Assembly (NCBI RefSeq): GCF_030297155.1
Contig: NZ_AP028067.1
Location: 744,001 to 808,000, forward strand
Reading direction: 5' to 3'
From: Vibrio sp. FE10
GTDB lineage: Bacteria; Pseudomonadota; Gammaproteobacteria; Enterobacterales; Vibrionaceae
DNA: 64,000 nucleotides
Position 1 is the first letter of the stretch. Each line of letters starts with the position of its first letter. Made by a program: the position numbers and the translations under genes. This document shows, piece by piece, positions 57,390 through 64,000 of the stretch. Under the pieces are notes generated by a model. It made no database searches, was not told where the DNA came from, and was given only the letters and a program-made list of their open reading frames with translations.

Positions 57390-57701
57390 TTAGTCTTTAC
57401 TTTGGCTTAGTGATGCGATGAGTGTCTTTCTGTCGCTCTCAGTCATTTGAGAAATAATGCATGCTAACTCAGCAGAGCTTTCATCTTCACAGAAGAAATA
57501 ATTGAGCGGCACACCAAGCTCATCAGCGATGAGCTTTAAGGTTTGAACATCTGGGGCGTGCTTGCCTTTCTCGTACTGATTCATTCGAGGGCTTGCTGAA
57601 CTTGCATCCATACCTATGCTTTCTCCCAAGGCTTTTTGAGAGAGCTTTGCTTTTTTTCGAGCTTGTTTGAGTCGCTCTGGGATTGGGTTTTTAAATGACA
57701 C
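57390..57701 (-). CDS. XRE-family regulator of the restriction operon
   Basis: 103 residues with a Cro/C1 helix-turn-helix: RLKQARKKAKLSQKALGESI and MNQYEKGKHAPDVQTLKLIA, and an acidic tail. It lies 114 bases ahead of hsdM on the same strand, with two identical-type palindromes 30-80 bases before its start. That is how controller proteins of restriction systems are laid out, so it probably represses or times the operon (inference). Confidence 0.82.
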   Translation of the reverse strand: MSFKNPIPERLKQARKKAKLSQKALGESIGMDASSASPRMNQYEKGKHAPDVQTLKLIADELGVPLNYFFCEDESSAELACIISQMTESDRKTLIASLSQSKD

Positions 57702-57731
57702 TTAGATTTCATTTCTCTGAGCTCAAGTTGA

Positions 57732-57780
57732 CTAAGATTTTCTTAGTTTTATGGATTTCTGTATACTAAGCAATCCTTAG
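57732..57780. promoter_or_regulatory. Twin CTAAG-N5-CTTAG operators
   Basis: CTAAG-ATTTT-CTTAG at 57732-57746 and CTAAG-CAATC-CTTAG at 57766-57780, each followed by TTTT, centres 34 bases apart. They lie between the XRE gene and a truncated divergent frame, and are the likely binding sites of the XRE protein. Confidence 0.7.
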
Positions 57781-57804
57781 TTTTTGGTTGGTGTAATTTT
57801 GGAA

Positions 57805-57855
57805 ATGAAACGGGCTCGAAGAATTAGTGCGGTCATGCACAAATTATTGATAGAG
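57805..57855 (+). pseudogene. Possible divergent gene cut by the IS21 element
   Basis: ATG at 57805 opens MKRARRISAVMHKLLIE and reaches the IS21 end exactly at a codon boundary, then runs 5 codons into it before a stop. It is divergent from the XRE gene across the twin operators. The continuation is not in the window, so I cannot name it. It may be a chance frame. Confidence 0.35.
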
Positions 57856-58063
57856 TGCATATTTCGGAGCTAGCCGACCGCCTATTTCGGTTTTAATCGA
57901 CCACCAAATCCGTTTTTAACCGACCACTCATTTCGGTTTTAATCATCCACTTTTCGGTGTGTTTCCGAAATCGATGGTCGATTTACCGAAATAAACCTCT
58001 TTTCTCTTTTAAATCAATAGGTTTAACCTGAGTCTTTCATGTTGAGAGCACTAAGGATAAATC

Positions 58064-59596
58064 ATGCCGAAAAAGAGAATGCCAATGAATAAAATTAAGG
58101 AAATCTTACGCCTCCGATACGAGTGCAATCTTTCTAATCGACAGATCGCCGCTTGCCTCAATATTGCTCATTCCACTGTATCCCAGCATCTATCCCGATT
58201 TAAATCCAGTGGCCTCACGTGGCCACTGGAAGAGACTCATCATGAAAATCAAGTCACCCAAGCTTTGTTTGATGGTCGCTCATCTTCTCAGCATAAAGTG
58301 ATGCCTGATTTCACTCTCTGCTACTTAGAATTGAAGCGTAAAGGGATGACTAAAGCTTTGCTTTGGGAAGAGTATTGTCATCAGCATCAAGACAAAGCCT
58401 ATGGCTATACACAGTTCTGCGAACTGTATAGACGTTGGCTAAAGACACAAAAACGCAGTATGCGCCAACTTCACCATGCTGGTGACAAGCTCTTCATTGA
58501 CTACTGTGGCCCAACGATCCCTGTTGTGAATCCAGATACAGGAGAATGCCGACATGCTCAGGTATTTGTCGCCACTTTAGGAGCGTCAAATTACACCTAT
58601 GTCGAGGCGAGTGAGAGCCAAGGGCTTGAACACTTCCTCATGGCTCATGTGAATACCTTTAATCACTTTGGTGGTGCTCCGAATCTACTTGTACCTGATA
58701 ATCTGAAATCTGCTGTAACGAAAGCAGACTGTCATAGCCCTATCCTCAATGAGAGCTACCGAAAACTGGCACAACATTACGGCGTTGCTGTGATGCCAGC
58801 CAGGCCCTACAAGCCTAAAGATAAAGCCAAAGCTGAGAACGCAGTTCTCATCGTAGAGCGCTGGATAATGATGCGCCTTCGCCACCAAGTGTTCTATACA
58901 ATGGCTGAGCTGAACCTGGCTATCCGAAAGCTGATGCATGACTTAAACCAACGAGAGATGAAACAGCTTGGTGTCAATCGACATGACTTGTTCAACAAAG
59001 TTGACCGTCCAGCGTTAAAACCACTGCCATCGCAACCATATGTGTATATCGAAACTAAACGAGCAACCGTCTCCCCTGATTATCACATTCAATATAAAAA
59101 GCACTTCTACTCTGTGCCGCACCAACTTGTTGGGCAACAAGTTGAGCTTGAAGCAACGCATCAAATAATACGTATCTACCACAAAGGGAGCATTGTTGCT
59201 CACCACTGCACAAGCCAAAAAGAATATGGTCTCTCTACCGTTTACGAGCATATGCCAAGCAACCATCAATACCAATCATGGACACCCGAGCGTTTTATCC
59301 GTTGGGGAAAATCTATTGGGCCAGCCACAGGTGAACTGACTCAGATGTTGCTCAAACGCCCAGAGCATGAAGCATTGGCCTTTAGAAGTTGCTTTGGGTT
59401 ACTAAGTCTTGCCAAAAAGCACTCAGACGCACGGTTAGAACAAGCTTGCCGAGATGCCTTAGTGACAGAGAAGCCATACCTTGGCTTCGTCAAAAACTTA
59501 TTGAAGAACCATCGAGAAGGCACTCTCTCTCAGCCTTCCACTGATACCCCAAACCTTAAACACACTAATGTTCGTGGTTCCAACTACTACCACTAG
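58064..59596 (+). CDS. istA: IstA, IS21-family transposase
   Basis: 510 residues. N-terminal helix-turn-helix (ILRLRYECNLSNRQIAACLN), DDE integrase core with FIDYCGPTIPV, LLVPDNLKSAVTKAD and KPKDKAKAENAVLIVERWI, then a C-terminal domain with a Mu-transposase-like barrel (HFYSVPHQLVGQQVELEAT). It seems complete. Confidence 0.92.
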   Translation: MPKKRMPMNKIKEILRLRYECNLSNRQIAACLNIAHSTVSQHLSRFKSSGLTWPLEETHHENQVTQALFDGRSSSQHKVMPDFTLCYLELKRKGMTKALLWEEYCHQHQDKAYGYTQFCELYRRWLKTQKRSMRQLHHAGDKLFIDYCGPTIPVVNPDTGECRHAQVFVATLGASNYTYVEASESQGLEHFLMAHVNTFNHFGGAPNLLVPDNLKSAVTKADCHSPILNESYRKLAQHYGVAVMPARPYKPKDKAKAENAVLIVERWIMMRLRHQVFYTMAELNLAIRKLMHDLNQREMKQLGVNRHDLFNKVDRPALKPLPSQPYVYIETKRATVSPDYHIQYKKHFYSVPHQLVGQQVELEATHQIIRIYHKGSIVAHHCTSQKEYGLSTVYEHMPSNHQYQSWTPERFIRWGKSIGPATGELTQMLLKRPEHEALAFRSCFGLLSLAKKHSDARLEQACRDALVTEKPYLGFVKNLLKNHREGTLSQPSTDTPNLKHTNVRGSNYYH

Positions 59597-59606
59597 GAGA
59601 AACAAT

Positions 59607-60329
59607 ATGGACGCAATAATCCAACAGTTAAAATCACTACGCCTAAGTCATGCTTCTGATGCACTGGAACAGCAAAGGATACACCCCGCGACCTATGCTG
59701 AACTTGGCTTTGAAGAAAGGTTAGGACTCATCCTTGATCATGAGATAGTGAACCGAGATCAAACCAAAATCCAACGACTTAAACGGCAAGCCAAGCTGCG
59801 CCTAAGCGCTAGCGGTAATCAACTGGACTACCGCCCAGAACGAGGCTTAAAAAGAGCAATGATGGGAGAGTTATTATCAGGCACTTATTTACAAAAGCGA
59901 CAGAATGTCCTGATTACAGGTGCAACAGGTGCAGGTAAAACCTATGTTGCTTGTGCGCTCGCCGAGCAGGCGTGTGAGCAACACTGCCCAAGTCGTTATT
60001 ATCGCCTAAATCGTTTACTTGATGACCTGAGTAGTAGCCGCCTTGATGGCAGCTATCAAAAGCTGCTACTGAGCTTGTCTAAGAAAAAACTGTTGGTTAT
60101 CGATGACTGGGGAATGGAAAAACTCAGCCAAGAGCATGCAAGTAATCTTCTCGAAGTGCTAGAAGATAGATACCAAGAGTGCAGTACAATCATTATCAGC
60201 CAACTACCTGTAAAAGAATGGCACGAGATGATCGACAACTCGACGATCGCTGATGCGATCTTAGATAGGTTGGTTCATCAAAGTCATAGAATCGAGTTAC
60301 GAGGGGAATCAATGAGAAAACTGGCTTAA
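59607..60329 (+). CDS. istB: IstB, IS21-family ATPase helper
   Basis: 240-residue AAA+ ATPase that works with IstA. Walker A ITGATGAGKTYVACALAEQA near residue 105 and Walker B LLVIDDWGMEKLS near 165. The ATG at 59607 follows GGAGA and lies 10 bases behind istA; the frame is open further upstream, but that would overlap istA. Confidence 0.92.
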   Translation: MDAIIQQLKSLRLSHASDALEQQRIHPATYAELGFEERLGLILDHEIVNRDQTKIQRLKRQAKLRLSASGNQLDYRPERGLKRAMMGELLSGTYLQKRQNVLITGATGAGKTYVACALAEQACEQHCPSRYYRLNRLLDDLSSSRLDGSYQKLLLSLSKKKLLVIDDWGMEKLSQEHASNLLEVLEDRYQECSTIIISQLPVKEWHEMIDNSTIADAILDRLVHQSHRIELRGESMRKLA

Positions 60330-60427
60330 ATCGACCACTTGGAGTAAAACTAAGGAAGAGAAAAGAGAGGCTTAAAAAGGTGGTCGATTAAAAACGAAAC
60401 TAGGGGTCACATCAGCCGAAATACGCA

Positions 60428-60793
60428 GCTGAAGCGATTGTTTCACCGCTAAGTAATATGGAAGCGATGGCGAAGCACCTTGAATTGATCTCAATAGCAA
60501 CACCGATTGATAAACACTCTGTGATTATTATGGATCAAGCGAGCTGGCATCAAACACACTTAGCCAATCACTTTAAGAACATCACGATAATCCATATCCC
60601 GCCCAATTCACCAAAATTAAACCCGATAGAGCAAGTTTGGCAATGGCTTCGTCAGTACAAGTTAGCGAATCGGTGTTTTGAAAACTATAACGATATAGTG
60701 AACTCGGTGTGCGAAGCTTGGAACAGTTTTTGTGAAGATAAACGCAGAGTCCAATCTCTCTGCTTTAGATACTGGACTAGGTTGATAAGTTAA
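60428..60793 (+). pseudogene. IS630-family transposase, C-terminal fragment
   Basis: From the IS21 end the frame reads AEAIVSPLSNMEAMAKHLEL, SVIIMDQASWHQTHLANHF and IHIPPNSPKLNPIEQVWQWL, the DDE tail of an IS630-type transposase (second Asp in MDQASWH, Glu in NPIEQVW). The N-terminal two thirds are absent and are not found on the left side of IS21 either. So IS21 joined this site by insertion plus deletion or by recombination. Confidence 0.82.
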
Positions 60794-61290
60794 TTAATGG
60801 AATTGGTATTATTTCACTTTCAGACATGCTTCCTTTATGCTTACCGTTTTCAAGTTGAAGTTTTACCATTGAGGTAGAAAAGCCTTACAAAAGTCATCGA
60901 CATGGCAAAATGAGTCTACTAGTTTATGCATAGCTGGTTCCCTGCGATTGTTATCTCTTGGTCGAAAGATCTGATCGCAGAACCAGCGTTTAGTTCACTT
61001 CTATTTTTATCCCAAGTTCAGGTTAATTAGGGAACATTAGTTGAAGAAAAGTAAATTATCGAGCATCAAAGAAGCAAGACTATCAGTTCCAACCAAACTG
61101 GACACAATAGTAACGATAAGGTTTGTATTCCTTTTGATGGTTTAAAATACCAATGCTGTGGTGAAAGTTTTAAACTTTATTGTCATGATGCTAGCATCCC
61201 GGAGGTTGTTAGGTTAATTTAGTTTCAATCTTTATTGCTCCTTGTGACATTACCTAGCAACAAGCTCTACACGAGAAAATGTTTTAAACT
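60794..61290. other. Gene-poor stretch at the right side of the accessory region
   Basis: About 500 bases with no recognisable gene. GCTGGTTCCCTGCGAT (from 60933) pairs with ATCGCAGAACCAGC (to 60987) around 25 bases, a hairpin of unknown use. GGAATTGGTATTA near 60800 is a phrase often seen at remains of Vibrio insertion sequences. Two 18-bp direct repeats (see 61167-61298) lie in its right part. Confidence 0.45.
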
Positions 61291-61298
61291 TTAATGTC
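61167..61298 (+). repeat. Direct repeat pair GTTTTAAACTTTAWTGTC
   Basis: Copies at 61167-61184 and 61281-61298 match at 17 of 18 bases, 114 bases apart. The second ends 7 bases before the udp fragment begins to match. A related GTTTTTAAACT lies at 43789-43799, at the dinB break. Confidence 0.6.
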
Positions 61299-61689
61299 CT
61301 CCGACACCTGCTTTTAGGCCAGAACTTGCGCACATTGTTAGCAGAGTGGCTGATTCCATTTCAAAGTTCAGCACCCCCATATCTTGCCATTCTTTCATCG
61401 AGCCTTGAAAACGTCTCACCACTCGACCCGAGAAAGTATCGTAACGTTCTTGGCCGGGATAGAAAGTGTCACTTGATGCCGTCACGCCCATGTGAACTTG
61501 AGCTCCCGACTCTTCCACCGCTGCTTTCATCGCCGTCGCGACTGAAAAATCAGCCACAGCAGGAAATTCCATTGGAGCAAAGTGCAGGCTTGCACCATCT
61601 AGGCGAACCGAGCCTGTCGATACAATCATATCACCAACATTCACATGTGGCTGTATGGCACCCGTTGTACCAACTCGTAAGAAAGTCTA
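61291..61689 (-). pseudogene. udp: udp (uridine phosphorylase), internal fragment
   Basis: The minus strand reads [60 protein letters not shown] and [19 protein letters not shown], the central part of uridine phosphorylase, including the phosphate- and ribose-contact residues. Homology starts after a TAG at 61690 and ends at GLKAG (about 61306), where the true gene would go on to VAGVIINRT. Both ends are missing, so it is a relic of about 130 codons. Confidence 0.88.
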
Positions 61690-61740
61690 GTTGACACCAA
61701 AGTAGCTCATCGCTAACATTCACGGCGCTTTTAAAGCAAT

Positions 61741-61816
61741 TCCCCCTTAGTTCAGTTGGTAGAACGGCGGACTGTTAATCCGTATGTCGCAGGTTCGAGC
61801 CCCGCAGGGGGAGCCA
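61741..61816 (+). tRNA. tRNA-Asn (anticodon GTT)
   Basis: 76 bases including CCA. Acceptor TCCCCCT pairs with AGGGGGA, D-loop AGTTCAGTTGGTAGA, anticodon arm with GTT in GGACTGTTAATCC, T-arm GCAGGTTCGAGCCCCGC. All stems close. Confidence 0.96.
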
Positions 61817-61821
61817 AATTC

Positions 61822-61850
61822 AAAAAAGACGCCTTATGGCGTCTTTTTTT
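61822..61850 (+). terminator. Terminator behind tRNA-Asn
   Basis: AAAAAAGACGCC-TTAT-GGCGTCTTTTTTT stem with a T-run. Confidence 0.85.
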
Positions 61851-62341
61851 GTCTTACACCTTGCCCTATTTTTCTTGACTGACCTCGCTTAACGTTTTCT
61901 CGCTAATCTTACAAGACCGTCACCTATACCCAATACAACCAGTAGATCATTTGCAATACATGTTTTGTCATCTTGCAAATAAGTCTGATTACTAGGCCAT
62001 CCTATCCTCCATCGATTTTTTATGACTTAATGGCTAAGAGAAAAGTAAACCAACGCAGAACTCAACCATTTTTTTCTAAAAAACCACCACTAAACACCAA
62101 AAAAACAAATCACTAAAAGTTAAAAAAACAAATAATAACAGTCACTTAAAATGACAAAGAAACCAAAAAAAAGGTAAATGATTAGGCTTTATTTTTTTTC
62201 TGCGTGATTCCGTGTAATTCCTTTCTGTTTTTAGGCCCAAGGCTCTAACTTAGTCGCCACTTTCACCGCAGCGTGAAACAAAAAATCGATAACAACAGAG
62301 TCAGCTACTTGTTAGCTTTAGATACCTAGGAAATACATAGT
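61851..62341. other. A-tract-rich intergenic region before the outer-membrane gene
   Basis: About 490 bases. Between roughly 62070 and 62200 the plus strand carries many A4-A8 runs separated by short spacers, likely curved DNA of the sort bound by H-NS. No gene is evident. TAGGAAATACATAGT just ahead of 62342 may supply a weak ribosome site. Confidence 0.45.
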
Positions 62342-62944
62342 ATGCAAAACAAAACAGTAAAATTTTTCGCTTTGGGCGCATTGGCAGCAGCAACGACATT
62401 TGGTGCAAGTGCAGAAAATACTTATGACTACTTTGTCGGTTTTGATGCCGGTACTCATATCAGCGGTAAATCGAAGGCAACCGGAACAGAGGAAGATGGA
62501 ACCCCGTTTGAAAATTCTTATGATACCGATCCGTCTTTAATTACTGGATTGAGTGGTGGTGCGATTATTAATGACCACCACAGAGTAAAAATGAACCTTG
62601 CTTATGATGCTCTTGAGTTTGACGGAGAAGATCATACCATTGACCGTACAGACCTGACTGTTAGCTATGATTATATGCTACCTATCGCTAACAAGCTTAG
62701 CTGGACTGTGGGTGCGCATATGGGTTACGAATTTTTTGAAAGCGATGCAGATGACCTAGATGGCCTTACTTATGGTGTTCAAACCGGTCTAGACTACAGA
62801 CTAACTCAAAAATGGAGCCTAGGCGCTGAAATCGCCTACACAGCTCACGACGGTGAAGTAAAAGCTGGTGAAGGTTTATGGTCCTATGAAGAGCAAATCG
62901 AAGACGACGTAACCTTTATGGCTAACGTTCAATACCACTTCTAA
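62342..62944 (+). CDS. Outer-membrane beta-barrel protein
   Basis: 200 residues. Signal peptide cut after GASA, then alternating strands (VKMNLAYDALEFDGEDHTID, LSWTVGAHMGYEFFESDADD, KWSLGAEIAYTAHDGEVKAG) and a terminal Phe (FMANVQYHF), the pattern of small porin-like barrels. Rich in Asp and Glu in its loops. I cannot place it in a named family. It faces the regulator pair across a terminator; regulation by them is possible but not shown. Confidence 0.72.
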   Translation: MQNKTVKFFALGALAAATTFGASAENTYDYFVGFDAGTHISGKSKATGTEEDGTPFENSYDTDPSLITGLSGGAIINDHHRVKMNLAYDALEFDGEDHTIDRTDLTVSYDYMLPIANKLSWTVGAHMGYEFFESDADDLDGLTYGVQTGLDYRLTQKWSLGAEIAYTAHDGEVKAGEGLWSYEEQIEDDVTFMANVQYHF

Positions 62945-62968
62945 TTGAAGCTAAACACTGTCCTTATC

Positions 62969-62995
62969 ACTCCCGGCTTTTGCCGGGAGTTTTTT
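62969..62995 (+). terminator. Terminator behind the outer-membrane gene
   Basis: ACTCCCGGC-TTTT-GCCGGGAGT stem followed by T6. Confidence 0.87.
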
Positions 62996-63467
62996 ATCTC
63001 AACATAGAATTTTCACTGCGCGTCAGCATTACCGCCCCTCTAGTCCCTTCCAGCATCACTATATCTTCATTTTGATAAACCAAAACGTTATTTGATTTAC
63101 CAGATAAAAATAGTGATGTATAAGTGACTGCATGGTAGCCATCTATCACTTTGGAGGTTTGAATCGGCTCAGTGGAATATGACAACTCAAAAGCGCCATT
63201 TTCAGACTGAGTGACTTCACCACTTAGCGCAAATAACGCCACACCTTCCAATCCATCACCTTCAACTGATATAGTGGATTCTATTTTTTCTCGATTGAGA
63301 CTTACCTCAATTCTCTCTCGCCACTGACCATTGGCCTTTGAGTACCCTTGAATACGAGCAATATAACGCCCTTCAATTAGCAATTGCTGACTACTAAAAT
63401 ACAACGAGCTACCATAACCCAACAATGAGGCAATAAAGATACTTATCCAACATTTGAGACTCTTCAT
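62994..63467 (-). CDS. Small membrane-anchored partner of the adjacent regulator (VtrC/ToxS-like position)
   Basis: 157 residues: a short N-terminal membrane helix (CWISIFIASLLGYGSSLYF) and a beta-rich outside domain (YIARIQGYSKANGQWRERIE, GVALFALSGEVTQSENGAFE, NVLVYQNEDIVMLEGTRGAV). The strand pattern could make a lipocalin-like half barrel as in VtrC. Its ATG overlaps the stop of the regulator gene by 4 bases, as in vtrA-vtrC and toxR-toxS type pairs. I do not detect convincing sequence identity to VtrC or ToxS by eye. Confidence 0.55.
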   Translation of the reverse strand: MKSLKCWISIFIASLLGYGSSLYFSSQQLLIEGRYIARIQGYSKANGQWRERIEVSLNREKIESTISVEGDGLEGVALFALSGEVTQSENGAFELSYSTEPIQTSKVIDGYHAVTYTSLFLSGKSNNVLVYQNEDIVMLEGTRGAVMLTRSENSMLR

Positions 63468-64000
63468 TTCGCTAACTCCTTTGCTAACTGAGGAAACATT
63501 ACTTCTTCAACGAAGTAATTGTCACTACGGTGAGTGGCGTTATCATGAACCGAAATGTTGTAGCGACCATTTTTAAGACCAAAAAAATATAAACAGTCGC
63601 ACTGAGACGCTTTTATCATGTCTAACACTTGTGGTGGAATTTCAACATCATGCTTGCTAAGAACTTGCTTACCATCAACGTCAAGAAGCTCATAGTCAGG
63701 ATTGAGATAGGATATTAGCTGCGTATTGGTCACTTTAGTAAACTCAAGAAACGATGCAATAAGCAAAACAACACTGGCGATACCAAGCGCGAATCTCGCC
63801 CATGTTCTCAGTGACATTGTTTTACGCCCACTGCTAGCAGGTAGAACACCTTCCACTTTATCTAGCTTACCAGCACATTCACATGACAGCATATACCCAA
63901 CTCCAACCACAGTTTTTAACTCTACTGAATTGGAAATAGCAATCGCCAAGCGAATCTTCTGAATGGATTTTTGCAATGACGAATCTGTCACTATGGTATC
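63464..64000 (-). CDS. Membrane-bound winged-helix regulator (ToxR/VtrA type), N-terminus cut by window edge
   Basis: The visible part begins in the DNA-binding domain: TDSSLQKSIQKIRLAI and ELKTVVGVGYMLSC are the recognition helix and wing of the OmpR/ToxR trans_reg_C fold. A linker leads to one membrane helix (FALGIASVVLLIASFLEF, near residue 75) and an outside domain of about 85 residues with two cysteines (SQCDCLYFFG). The start lies beyond 64000. With the overlapping partner it forms a one-component membrane sensor; the signal is unknown. Confidence 0.75.
   Translation of the reverse strand, partial: DTIVTDSSLQKSIQKIRLAIAISNSVELKTVVGVGYMLSCECAGKLDKVEGVLPASSGRKTMSLRTWARFALGIASVVLLIASFLEFTKVTNTQLISYLNPDYELLDVDGKQVLSKHDVEIPPQVLDMIKASQCDCLYFFGLKNGRYNISVHDNATHRSDNYFVEEVMFPQLAKELAK

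Larger units (their letters stand above)
57856..60427 (+). mobile_element. IS21-family insertion sequence
   Basis: 2572 bases carrying istA and istB. The ends begin TGCATATTTCGG and, inverted, TGCGTATTTCGG; further in both read TTTTAATCGACCACC. Three imperfect copies of a TTTCGGTTTTAATCGACCAC unit lie at 57882-57950, and another sits near the right end, as expected for IstA-binding repeats. No target duplication is seen: TAGAG on the left, GCTGA on the right. Confidence 0.88.

Noticed and set aside
60933..60987. Imperfect inverted repeat considered as an integron attC site
   Set aside because: It lacks the GTTRRRY-type core boxes at its ends and no integron integrase or cassette gene is nearby.
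61741..61816. tRNA-Asn as the attachment site of the element
   Set aside because: No copy of the tRNA 3' end was noticed on the left side, and the left edge is clearly inside dinB, not at a tRNA.
1..64000. CRISPR arrays, rRNA genes, prophage structural genes
   Set aside because: No regularly spaced repeat array, rRNA sequence or phage head, tail or lysis gene was seen in reading the window.

Overview
The window is a stretch of chromosome from a marine gammaproteobacterium, almost certainly a Vibrio. The evidence is a complete nqrABCDEF-apbE-nqrM sodium-pump cluster, an OmpK-type Tsx-family porin, a DUF2850 protein, recC-recB-recD without ptrA, a GGGtGRT gene pair and a membrane-bound ToxR/VtrA-type regulator. 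Species cannot be fixed by reading alone.

Positions 1-43.7 kb are ordinary core genome: dapD (cut by the window edge), a lipoprotein 5'-nucleotidase, a MarC-family protein, an IscU-like/GGGtGRT pair behind a fluoride riboswitch, yebG with a LexA box, a LysR/TDT-transporter divergent pair, recCBD, argA, mltA, tcdA-csdE and csdA, panE, ompK, a DUF4397 lipoprotein, ampG-ppiA-yajG, rlmG, bolA, the nqr cluster and a REC-REC-GGDEF response regulator. Most transcription units end in clear stem-loop terminators.

Positions about 43.8-61.3 kb are accessory. The first 20 codons of dinB, with a perfect SOS box in front, survive at 43734. The gene is then cut by an element whose first genes form a four-gene recombinase module that I assign to the gamma-mobile-trio (GMT) family: gmtY, an unnamed 748-residue gene, gmtZ and gmtX. 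Its cargo is a convergent type I restriction-modification operon (xre-hsdM-hsdS-hsdR). An IS3-family element with a 4-bp target duplication breaks hsdM. HsdR carries an unusual cysteine-repeat block. Beyond the XRE regulator lie a complete IS21-family element, the tail of an IS630-family transposase, about 500 bp without a recognisable gene, and an internal fragment of udp. The rest of dinB is not in the window, so the right junction is either beyond it or lost.

From 61.7 kb there is tRNA-Asn(GTT), a small outer-membrane barrel gene behind an A-tract-rich region, and an overlapping pair that looks like a VtrA/VtrC- or ToxR/ToxS-type membrane regulator and its partner, the regulator being cut by the right edge.

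The points most worth following are the GMT element inside dinB, with the SOS promoter aimed at its recombinase; the fluoride riboswitch followed by a second foldable domain with mutually exclusive helices over a ribosome-binding site; the C-x2-C-x3-P-C-x-C repeats in HsdR; and the VtrA/VtrC-like pair.
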